A DNA stretch of 37,989 bases from Candidatus Eiseniibacteriota bacterium (GTDB lineage Bacteria > Arandabacterota > Arandabacteria > JAGLYR01): positions 1 through 37,989 of the forward strand of contig JAGLYR010000138.1 in assembly GCA_023132135.1 (NCBI GenBank). Direction: 5' to 3'. The notes beneath the pieces were generated by a model, which was given only the letters and a program-made list of their open reading frames with translations, did no database searches and was not told where the DNA came from. Positions within the stretch are counted from its first letter, which is position 1; each line of letters opens with the position of its first letter. The translations under genes were made by a program, and so were the position numbers. Of this stretch, positions 32,021 to 37,989 are shown one piece after another.

Positions 32021-32509
32021 ATGGGTGCGCCTTCGAAAAAAATAGTTCTTGAACGCATTCGGAAAAAGCTGACCAAGCAGATCCGCGCGGCGAACAAAAC
32101 GGTGGAGCAGGCCCGGGAAGTCTTCCAGGTGGGCAACGACCGGGCCGAGAACCGCGGGGAGCGGGGCGCGATTCAGGAGAAGAGCTGGCTCCTCTCCGCC
32201 CAGGCGGGGAGATTGGATGAGCTCCGCCGGCAGCTGTATGCGATTCAACAAACTGAAGTCAAGATGCAACGGACCGTGGCCCCGGGCGCGCTCGTCTACC
32301 TCCGGGACAGCAGCACCGGCGAGGAGGAAATCTATCTCCTTCACCCGGATCTGGGCGGCATGCAGATCGAACTGGAGGGAATGACAGTCTTCTCCGTTTC
32401 CCCGGCGGCTCCGCTTGGCGCCGCAATGGTGGGGAAGAAGGCCGGAGACACCATCGAGCTGGATCTCCCCATGGGGACAAGGCGGCTCAAGGTCATGAGA
32501 GTGACATAG
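32021..32509 (+). CDS. GreA/GreB-like transcription factor
   Basis: 162 aa. The N-terminal half is a charged helical region that could form the Gre coiled coil, though the acidic tip is not clearly recognisable. The C-terminal half resembles the Gre FKBP-like domain (GALVYLRDSSTGEEEIYLLHP .. FSVSPAAPLGAAMVGKKAGDTIEL), where SP-x-PLG-A-GK-GD is the family signature. It would bind the RNA polymerase secondary channel. Whether it stimulates transcript cleavage is unclear without the acidic tip, so it may be a Gre-like regulator (Rnk/GfhA-type behaviour). It is convergent with efp, 16 bp apart. Confidence 0.85.
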   Translation: MGAPSKKIVLERIRKKLTKQIRAANKTVEQAREVFQVGNDRAENRGERGAIQEKSWLLSAQAGRLDELRRQLYAIQQTEVKMQRTVAPGALVYLRDSSTGEEEIYLLHPDLGGMQIELEGMTVFSVSPAAPLGAAMVGKKAGDTIELDLPMGTRRLKVMRVT

Positions 32510-32525
32510 GAAGTACCGAGGCCTC

Positions 32526-33086
32526 CTAGCCGACTTTCTGAACGAAGGAATTATCCCGCGTATCAATCCGCACAACGGCGCCGATGTTGAGATGCTGGGG
32601 CACCTTGACCTGGAGACCGGTCTCCAGGGTGGCGGGCTTGGGTCCGCCGGAAGCCGTAGCGCCTTTCATGGGAGGCTGTGTTTCGGCTATTTCCAGGTCG
32701 ACGGTTATGGGCAGCTCGATGTCTATCACCTTGCCCTCATGCATGAGGGCCTTGATTTCGATCCCTTCCTTCATGTAGAGCAGGCGATCTCCAAGGATTT
32801 CCTTGTCAAGAGCGATCTGGTCGTAGGTCTCCTGGTTCATGAAGTTGAACAGGTCCCCGGCCTGGTAGAGGTACTGGAGAACCTGAGTGTCCAGCCGCGG
32901 GGTCTCCACATCCTCGGAGGGGCGGAAACGATGTTCGGTCTGGGATCCGTCGGAGAGTCTCCGGATCTTCGTCTGAATGTGGGCGCGGCCCTTCCCCGGT
33001 GTGACGTGATCCTTGCTGACTATGCGGTAGAGCTCACCCTGATGCATGATGACCGTGCCTGCGCGAATGTTGCTTGCCTGAGCCAT
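32526..33086 (-). CDS. efp: Translation elongation factor P
   Basis: 186-aa EF-P with three beta domains. The tip loop is HVTPGKGRAH with Lys32 at the modifiable position, so the factor may use lysine-type modification, but no EpmA/EpmB or YmfI gene is nearby. The C-terminal OB domain has GLQVKVPQHLNIGAVVRIDTRDNSFVQKV. EF-P relieves ribosome stalling at polyproline. GGAG lies 10 nt before the ATG. Confidence 0.97.
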   Translation of the reverse strand: MAQASNIRAGTVIMHQGELYRIVSKDHVTPGKGRAHIQTKIRRLSDGSQTEHRFRPSEDVETPRLDTQVLQYLYQAGDLFNFMNQETYDQIALDKEILGDRLLYMKEGIEIKALMHEGKVIDIELPITVDLEIAETQPPMKGATASGGPKPATLETGLQVKVPQHLNIGAVVRIDTRDNSFVQKVG

Positions 33087-33182
33087 TGATTATCTTCTCC
33101 CGTGGGTGGGTTGGGGTCTGAAGGGTACAATCAACGTGGTGGCAGTCCCCTTCAGCCCGGGACTCTCATACCGTTCCAAGTA

Positions 33183-33206
33183 CGCCGCCGGGGTACTCCG
33201 GCGGCG
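33183..33206. repeat. 9-bp inverted repeat between efp and yicC
   Basis: CGCCGCCGG-GGTACT-CCGGCGGCG, a perfect 9-bp stem. It lies about 100 bp upstream of efp and 65 bp before the yicC promoter, without a T-run. Confidence 0.5.
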
Positions 33207-33269
33207 CGGACTCTCTAATGCTACCGCGCCCGGGTGTCCGTGTCAAGCGGCGGGCCTCCGCACTGATCC

Positions 33270-33298
33270 TTGACACTCCCCTCTTCCCCGTTTATAGT
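33270..33298 (+). promoter_or_regulatory. Sigma70 promoter of the yicC-dnaB run
   Basis: Perfect TTGACA (33270-33275), 17-bp spacer, TATAGT (33293-33298, one mismatch). The leader would be about 45 nt. It is the best promoter match in the window. Confidence 0.75.
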
Positions 33299-33350
33299 CC
33301 TGGAACTGGACATCCACTCTTCGCTGCATTTTCCACTCAGGAGGCGTCTG

Positions 33351-34229
33351 TTGATCCACAGCATGACCGGGTATGGGAGAGCAGAAATACGGGAGGATGG
33401 CGTTGATCTCTCGGTGGAGCTGCGGTCGGTGAATCACAGGTTTCTGGACATCTCCCTCCGCCTCCCCAAGTCGCTCGCTTCTCTGGAAGCACGAGCCAAG
33501 GAACTCATTGGCCGGCGGCTTAGCCGGGGTCGCGTCAGCGGAACTCTGGCTTGGGGGAACTCCGGGGGTGACACAGAAGCAATCTCCATCGATCGCGAGG
33601 TTGCCGACCGGTATCATGCTCTGCTCTGCGATCTCAAGGCAAACTATGATCTGGCCGGCGAGGTGGATTTGACCACGATGGCCGCACGGCCGGACATCTG
33701 GAAGGTGGAGCGCAGGGAGCTCGATCTGGATGCCCTCTGGACATACGTGGATAGGGGTTTGGAGCAATCTCTGGATGAGCTCATCGACACGCGCGCCAGA
33801 GAGGGAAAAGAGCTGGCCAAGGATCTTTCCGAGCGGGTGAATGTGATCCGGCGGATGGGGGAAGAGATAGCGGTGTGGATGCCGCAGAAGACCGAGAACG
33901 CCCGGGACAAGCTATGCGAGAGACTTGAGAAGCTGATCTCGATGCCGGAGATTCCGCCCGAGCGACTTGCCATGGAAGCGACGATTCTGGCGGACCGGAT
34001 GGACTGTACTGAGGAATGTGTGCGCCTGCGCATTCACTGTGACCATTTCCATCAGTACCTCCTGGAGGGCGGGCCCGTGGGTCGGAAGCTCAATTTCCTC
34101 CTGCAGGAGATGGGCCGCGAGTCCAATACCATTGGATCCAAGGCCAACGACGCGGAGGTTTCCCAGCAAGTAGTCCGCCTGAAAGAGGAAGTCGAGAAAC
34201 TCCGGGAGCAGGTTCAGAACATTGAATGA
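33351..34229 (+). CDS. yicC: YicC-family endoribonuclease
   Basis: About 292 aa. The N-terminus (L/M)IHSMTGYGRAE and VELRSVNHRFLDISLRLP are the YicC signature; the C-terminal segment ends DRMDCTEECVRLRIHCDHF .. GRKLNFLLQEMGRESNTIGSKAND, also diagnostic. The track start at 33270 lies in the promoter. The correct start is TTG at 33351 with AGGAGG 6 nt upstream. YicC is a recently characterised RNase involved in small-RNA turnover. It leads the conserved yicC-remA-gmk-coaBC order. Confidence 0.93.
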   Translation: MIHSMTGYGRAEIREDGVDLSVELRSVNHRFLDISLRLPKSLASLEARAKELIGRRLSRGRVSGTLAWGNSGGDTEAISIDREVADRYHALLCDLKANYDLAGEVDLTTMAARPDIWKVERRELDLDALWTYVDRGLEQSLDELIDTRAREGKELAKDLSERVNVIRRMGEEIAVWMPQKTENARDKLCERLEKLISMPEIPPERLAMEATILADRMDCTEECVRLRIHCDHFHQYLLEGGPVGRKLNFLLQEMGRESNTIGSKANDAEVSQQVVRLKEEVEKLREQVQNIE

Positions 34230-34509
34230 TCCGGATCGGGGCCGCCTTTCGGGAAGAGCGGTCTTTATCAACGTCGGGTTCGGGAACCTGGTGGCCGCGC
34301 GCAGGATTGTTGCGGTAATCGATCCGGGTTCCTCCCCTGTCCGGCGATTGCGGGACGAAGCGCGCCAGAAGGGTAATCTTCTGGACGCGACCCAGGGTCG
34401 CAGGACGCGGGCCGTCCTCGTGACTGACGGAGGGCAGGTGATTCTCTCCGCTGTGGCGGTGTCCACCGTCGGGGCCCGGCTCGAAGCTGCGCTAGGAGCA
34501 GGAACGTGA
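34222..34509 (+). CDS. remA: RemA-like (DUF370) regulatory protein
   Basis: 95 aa; residues about 14-90 match DUF370/RemA: FINVGFGNLVAARRIVAVI, then SSPVRRLRDEA and DATQGRRTRAVLV. In Bacillus RemA is a DNA-binding activator of biofilm matrix genes and forms ring-like oligomers. Start is TTG at 34222, overlapping the yicC end by 8 bp; the first about 12 residues are not part of the family, so translation may begin differently. It overlaps gmk by 4 bp. The position between yicC and gmk is the same as in Firmicutes. Confidence 0.88.
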   Translation: MNDPDRGRLSGRAVFINVGFGNLVAARRIVAVIDPGSSPVRRLRDEARQKGNLLDATQGRRTRAVLVTDGGQVILSAVAVSTVGARLEAALGAGT

Positions 34510-35117
34510 TCACCAGGGAAAGATCCCTTCTCATCATCATCTCCGGGCCCTCCGGCGCGGGGAAAAGCAGCCTCTCCAGCTACTTCGTCGACGCGCACGA
34601 CTCCTGCCGGATGTCTCTCTCGGCAACGACCCGCCCACCCCGCGGCGACGAGGTCGATGGGCGGGAATACCGCTTCCTGAGTACTGAAGAGTTCCTTGCT
34701 CGGAAGGAGAAAGGCGAATTCGCCGAGTGGGCCGTGGTGCACGGCCACCACTACGGCACACCCCGGCGCTTTCTGAGCGAATGTGCGGAGCGGGGCGAGT
34801 CCGTTGTCTTCGATATCGATGTCCAGGGGAGCATGCAGCTTCGGAAGGGGTACCCCGACGCGATGTTCATCTTCGTGCTTCCCCCCACGCGCCGGGCTCT
34901 ACGGGAGAGACTCGAGGGCAGGAATACGGACTCTACGGAAGTCGTCGAGACCCGGACGAAGAACGCTCTGGAGGAAGTTTCGTACGTCCGCCGGTTTGAT
35001 TACCTGATCATCAATGACAATCTTGATCAGGCGAAGGCGGATCTGGAAGCCATTGTTCGTGCGGAGCGGCTGAAGGCCGGCCGCGCAGACTGGCAGAGGT
35101 TCCTTGCCGATGAGTGA
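34506..35117 (+). CDS. gmk: Guanylate kinase
   Basis: 203 aa. P-loop ISGPSGAGKSS near the N-terminus, SATTRPPRGDEVDGREYRFLS for GMP binding, and VVFDIDVQGSMQLRK are all conserved. It converts GMP to GDP. The start is GTG, giving a GTGA overlap with remA. The usual rpoZ (omega) gene that often follows gmk is missing; coaBC follows with an 8-bp overlap. Confidence 0.97.
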   Translation: MITRERSLLIIISGPSGAGKSSLSSYFVDAHDSCRMSLSATTRPPRGDEVDGREYRFLSTEEFLARKEKGEFAEWAVVHGHHYGTPRRFLSECAERGESVVFDIDVQGSMQLRKGYPDAMFIFVLPPTRRALRERLEGRNTDSTEVVETRTKNALEEVSYVRRFDYLIINDNLDQAKADLEAIVRAERLKAGRADWQRFLADE

Positions 35118-36333
35118 TGACCTTGGGGCGGTTCTCAAAGACCGGAAGATCGTCCTGGGCGTGACCGGGTCGGTAGCGATTTTCAAGGCCTGCGAGCTGA
35201 CGGGCCGGCTTCGACGGGCGGGAGCGGACGTGAGGGTCGTCATGACTCTCTCGGCGACCAGGCTGGCGCTCCCGGATCTGTTCCGGTCTCTCTCCGGCAA
35301 CGAGGTGGCCACGGAACTGTTTGGATCGTCCCTGGGGAGCAATCCCCATGTGGATCTGGCGGTGTGGGCGGATCTGATTGTGGTGGCTCCTGCCACGGCC
35401 AACGTCCTGGGCAAGGTGGCTGCCGGGATTGCCGACGATCTGCTCTCCACGCTGATCATGGCGGCGCGGTCGGCGGTGGTCTTTGCCCCCGCGATGAACA
35501 CCCGGATGTGGGAGAATCCCGTCACGCGGGAGAATATGCGGAAACTCCGGGGGTTGGGTTACCGGTTTGTCGAGGGGGAGGCGGGATGGCTGGCCTGCGG
35601 TGAGGAAGGGAAAGGGCGGATGGCGGAGGTCTCCGGGATTGTGGAGGCGATAGGGGACGCCCTCGCGCCCGAGCCGGACCTCGATGGGCTCACGATCATG
35701 ATCACGGCCGGGCGGACTGAGGAGCCGATAGACGAAGTGAGGTACTTGTCCAACCGTTCCAGTGGGAAAACCGGGTTGGCCCTGGCTCGCGAGGCGACGC
35801 GCCGCGGAGCGAGCGTGGTGTACGTGACGGGCGCCTCGTCGGTTGTTCCTCCGCAAGGAGTAGAGGTGGTGAATGTCGGTTCCGCTGAGGAGATGAAGGA
35901 AGCTGTTCTACGGGAGCTTCCGCGAGTAGATGTTCTGGTGATGGCGGCCGCGGTAGCCGACTACCGGCCTTCGGAGCCGCTCCGGGGGAAAATAAAGAAA
36001 AGCGTGGAGCCAATGAATCTCTCTCTTGTTCCCACCGATGACATCCTGGCCCTGGCCGGAGAGAGACGGCGTGACGACCAGGTACTGGTCGGTTTTGCCC
36101 TGGAGACACAGGGGGAAATCGACGCGGCCGCTGCGAAACTCCGGAAGAAGAACCTGGACCTCGTGGTCGTCAACAATCCTGTGGCTCCGGATTCAGGTTT
36201 CGGGAAGGATGAGGTGCGGGCAGCCATCCTTGACGCCGACACGGCGGGTGCGGAGCTGCGGCGCGTGGCCAAGAGCGACCTGGCAAAGGAACTCTTTGAT
36301 CGGGTGGTCGGGATCCGTAGAAAACGGGGGTAG
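35110..36333 (+). CDS. coaBC: Phosphopantothenoylcysteine synthetase/decarboxylase
   Basis: About 407 aa, a full bifunctional CoaBC (Dfp). The N-terminal flavin decarboxylase has GVTGSVAIFKACEL, the catalytic His in NPHVDLAVWAD, APAMNTRMWENP and the active Cys in GWLACGEEGKGRM. The C-terminal CTP-dependent synthetase has ITAGRTEEPIDEVRYLSNRSSGKTG and AAAVADYRPSEP. It carries out two steps of CoA synthesis. ATG at 35110 with AGAGG at 10 nt is preferred over the TTG at 35104. Confidence 0.96.
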   Translation: MSDDLGAVLKDRKIVLGVTGSVAIFKACELTGRLRRAGADVRVVMTLSATRLALPDLFRSLSGNEVATELFGSSLGSNPHVDLAVWADLIVVAPATANVLGKVAAGIADDLLSTLIMAARSAVVFAPAMNTRMWENPVTRENMRKLRGLGYRFVEGEAGWLACGEEGKGRMAEVSGIVEAIGDALAPEPDLDGLTIMITAGRTEEPIDEVRYLSNRSSGKTGLALAREATRRGASVVYVTGASSVVPPQGVEVVNVGSAEEMKEAVLRELPRVDVLVMAAAVADYRPSEPLRGKIKKSVEPMNLSLVPTDDILALAGERRRDDQVLVGFALETQGEIDAAAAKLRKKNLDLVVVNNPVAPDSGFGKDEVRAAILDADTAGAELRRVAKSDLAKELFDRVVGIRRKRG

Positions 36334-36334
36334 G

Positions 36335-37033
36335 GTGCGCAGAGAGCTGGCGATGCTGACCCGGGATTTCCGCCAGTACGTTCAGGCGTTGGAGGGGCCG
36401 GGGCGAGATGAGGGCAGGAGGCCCGAGACAGCGGAGTCGCGTCCGCCGGCGGTTCCTCTGAAAAGCCTCGATGAGCTTTGCGAGGAGGCCCAGAGTTGTG
36501 TCCGGTGTGGCCTGTGCAAGACACGCAGGAATGTGGTGTTTGGCGAAGGCAACCCCAACGCGGACATCATGTTCATCGGCGAGGCGCCGGGGCGGGACGA
36601 GGATCTGCAGGGTCGGCCTTTCGTGGGGCGGGCCGGACAACTGCTGACAAAAATCATTGAGGCCATCGGGCTCACGCGCGAGGAAGTGTTCATCGGCAAT
36701 GTGCTCAAGTGTCGGCCTCCGGGCAACCGCGACCCCGAGCCCGAGGAGAGCGCGGCCTGCATGCCGTATCTCGAGAAGCAGATTGCGCTCATCCAGCCGA
36801 AGATCATCTGTGCGCTGGGGCGGATTTCCGGGCAGCTGCTCCTGGCGTCCCGGGGCAGGTCCCTGGCTTCCATGCGAGGCAACGTGTATGACTGGGGCCC
36901 GGATGGAAAGGTGAAATTGATTGTGACGTACCATCCGGCCGCCTGCCTTCGCAATCTGCAGTACAAGAGACCGGTGTGGGAAGACATGAAACGCTTGCGC
37001 GACGAGTATCGAGCTATGGGAGGCGCGATCTAA
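36335..37033 (+). CDS. Type-4 Fe-S uracil-DNA glycosylase
   Basis: 232 aa from GTG 36335, or 226 from ATG 36353. It carries the family-4 UDG signature: a cluster Cys pair CVRCGLC, motif [32 protein letters not shown] with the third Cys, the fourth in CMPYL, and the HPAA motif (TYHPAACL). It excises uracil from DNA. A Ser/Glu/Pro-rich stretch (about residues 20-45) precedes the catalytic domain. The start is 1 bp after the coaBC stop. The track ORF from 36026 runs through coaBC in another frame and is not the real start. Confidence 0.93.
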   Translation: MRRELAMLTRDFRQYVQALEGPGRDEGRRPETAESRPPAVPLKSLDELCEEAQSCVRCGLCKTRRNVVFGEGNPNADIMFIGEAPGRDEDLQGRPFVGRAGQLLTKIIEAIGLTREEVFIGNVLKCRPPGNRDPEPEESAACMPYLEKQIALIQPKIICALGRISGQLLLASRGRSLASMRGNVYDWGPDGKVKLIVTYHPAACLRNLQYKRPVWEDMKRLRDEYRAMGGAI

Positions 37034-37052
37034 CCCGCGTTTCTCACCAGGC
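37034..37052 (-). repeat. Dispersed 19-bp intergenic motif, copy 3 (inverted)
   Basis: On the minus strand CTGGTGAGAAACGCGGGTT lies immediately after the UDG stop; it matches the copies at 261 and 29267 at about 17 of 19 positions. Confidence 0.55.
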
Positions 37053-37081
37053 TTCTATCTTTTCGTCATCTGAGGTGCACC

Positions 37082-37989
37082 ATGGCAGTTGATCGTTCGA
37101 GCGCAGACCGAATCCCCCCGCAGGCGCTGGAGGCCGAGACGGCCGTGCTGGGAGCGGCCCTTCTCGACAAGGAGGCCATTTCCAAGATCCTCGAGATCAT
37201 GGATGAGACAGTTTTCTACAGACAGGCTCATGCGGAAATCTTCCGGGCCATGATTGATCTCTACCTGAGAAACGAAGCCGTGGATCTGGTGACCTTGAGC
37301 GACGTTCTCCGGCGAAATGGGCAGTTCGACAAGATCGGCGGGCTCGAGTACCTGGAATCCCTGGTGGAGTCGGTTCCAACGAGTGGAAACGTGGAGTACC
37401 ACGCCCGAATTGTGCTGGAGAAGAGCATCCTTCGGAAGCTCATCGAGTCGGCTACGGAGATCGTGAGCCGTTCCTTCGAGGATACGGAGCGGGCCGACGA
37501 GGTTCTGGACAAAGCCGAGCAGCTCATTTTCAAGATCTCGGAATCTCGCCTCAAGCAGACCTTCATACCCCTGCGGGGCATCCTGAAACACAGTTTCGAG
37601 CTCATCGAGGATCTGTATGCCAGCAAACGTCATCTCACAGGTGTCTCTTCGGGATTCCCGGATCTGGATGAGAAGACCTCGGGGTTCCAACCTTCGGATC
37701 TGGTCATTATTGCGGGCCGTCCTTCCATGGGAAAGACCGCCTTCGCTCTCAACATCGCGCAGCACGTGGCGATCGAAGAGAAGACCCCGGTTGGCATCTT
37801 CAGTCTCGAAATGTCCAAGGAACAGCTCGTGCAACGGATGCTCTGCTCGGAGGCGCGGGTGGACTCCCAGAAGGTGCGCCGGGGAATGGTCTCCGAGAGC
37901 GACATGGAGAGGTTCATCACCAAGGTGGCGCGTCTGTCCAACGCGCCCTTCTACCTGGATGACACCCCGGCGCTCTCGGTGCTGGAGCT
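37082..37989 (+). CDS. dnaB: Replicative DNA helicase DnaB, 3'-truncated by window end
   Basis: About 302 codons are present with no stop; the track shows only antisense shadows. My translation gives an N-terminal DnaB domain (PQALEAETAVLGAALLDKEAI, LVTLSDVLRRNG, YLESLVESVPTSGNVEYHA), a linker and the start of the RecA-like domain with TGVSSGFPDLDEKTSGFQ, Walker A AGRPSMGKTAFALNIA and FSLEMSKEQLVQRM. The usual length is about 450 aa, so about a third is missing. ATG at 37082 follows GAGGTG. It is the 5'-3' replication-fork helicase. Confidence 0.97.
   Translation, partial: MAVDRSSADRIPPQALEAETAVLGAALLDKEAISKILEIMDETVFYRQAHAEIFRAMIDLYLRNEAVDLVTLSDVLRRNGQFDKIGGLEYLESLVESVPTSGNVEYHARIVLEKSILRKLIESATEIVSRSFEDTERADEVLDKAEQLIFKISESRLKQTFIPLRGILKHSFELIEDLYASKRHLTGVSSGFPDLDEKTSGFQPSDLVIIAGRPSMGKTAFALNIAQHVAIEEKTPVGIFSLEMSKEQLVQRMLCSEARVDSQKVRRGMVSESDMERFITKVARLSNAPFYLDDTPALSVLE

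Noticed and set aside
36026-36334. Upstream extension of the uracil-DNA glycosylase ORF
   Set aside because: It lies within coaBC in another frame and lacks family similarity; the gene starts after the coaBC stop.
1-37989. tRNA or rRNA genes
   Set aside because: No cloverleaf with a TTC-loop and CCA-type end, and no rRNA-like conserved stretch, was found in the intergenic regions by eye.

Overview
The window is bacterial chromosomal DNA of moderately high GC, densely coded and with many dispersed intergenic hairpin repeats. Class I hybrid-cluster protein (Hcp), a W/Mo aldehyde ferredoxin oxidoreductase, ferredoxin-type proteins and an Fe-S Rrf2 regulator point to an anaerobic or microaerophilic lifestyle. 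Signal peptides, a predicted lipoprotein, CARDB and TolB-like exported proteins, a FlgD/T9SS-type C-terminal fragment and an ECF sigma/anti-sigma pair suggest a diderm from an uncultivated lineage near the FCB group (Eisenbacteria/Krumholzibacteria/Latescibacteria-like). That placement is inference only.

Layout. (1) 0.4-4.1 kb, + strand: a redox/nitrosative-stress operon, Rrf2 - 2[4Fe-4S] protein - Cys-rich small protein - cupin - Hcp, closed by a 13-bp hairpin. (2) 4.2-13.5 kb: an accessory region with an NmrA-type dehydrogenase, a TolB-like propeller protein, a decayed sorting-domain fragment, a DUF234-type ATPase behind a duplicated operator, two polytopic glycosyltransferase-like proteins flanked by 166-bp direct repeats, and an exported CARDB protein. 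(3) 13.5-15.7 kb: a cysteine desulfurase fused in frame to selenophosphate synthetase (SelD). (4) 22.7-15.8 kb, - strand: seven genes in one direction, homoserine dehydrogenase, AOR, YqaA/DedA-like protein, a ZnuABC-type metal importer and a TPR-zincin protein. (5) 22.9-24.4 kb, +: exported cyclophilin and a LolA-like protein. (6) 29.0-24.4 kb, -: ECF sigma factor, a possible 41-codon ORF, membrane anti-sigma factor and a 988-aa exported TPR-CHAT (caspase-like) protein. (7) 29.4-31.7 kb, -: a NapH/CcoG-like Fe-S membrane protein, an HMA-like protein and a DUF89 phosphatase. (8) 32.0-38.0 kb: GreA-like factor, EF-P, and a housekeeping run yicC-remA-gmk-coaBC-udg-dnaB, with dnaB cut by the window end.

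The strongest candidate for an undescribed system is the sigma / anti-sigma / TPR-CHAT operon. Its predicted topology puts a caspase-like protease in the same compartment as the extracytoplasmic domain of the anti-sigma factor. It recalls, without CRISPR parts, the way type III-E TPR-CHAT protease controls an RpoE-like sigma factor by cleaving its inhibitor. Other points of note are the desulfurase-SelD fusion, the duplicated GTGCAAA operator, a repeat pair whose stems show compensatory changes, and a 166-bp duplication whose substitutions are codon-periodic.
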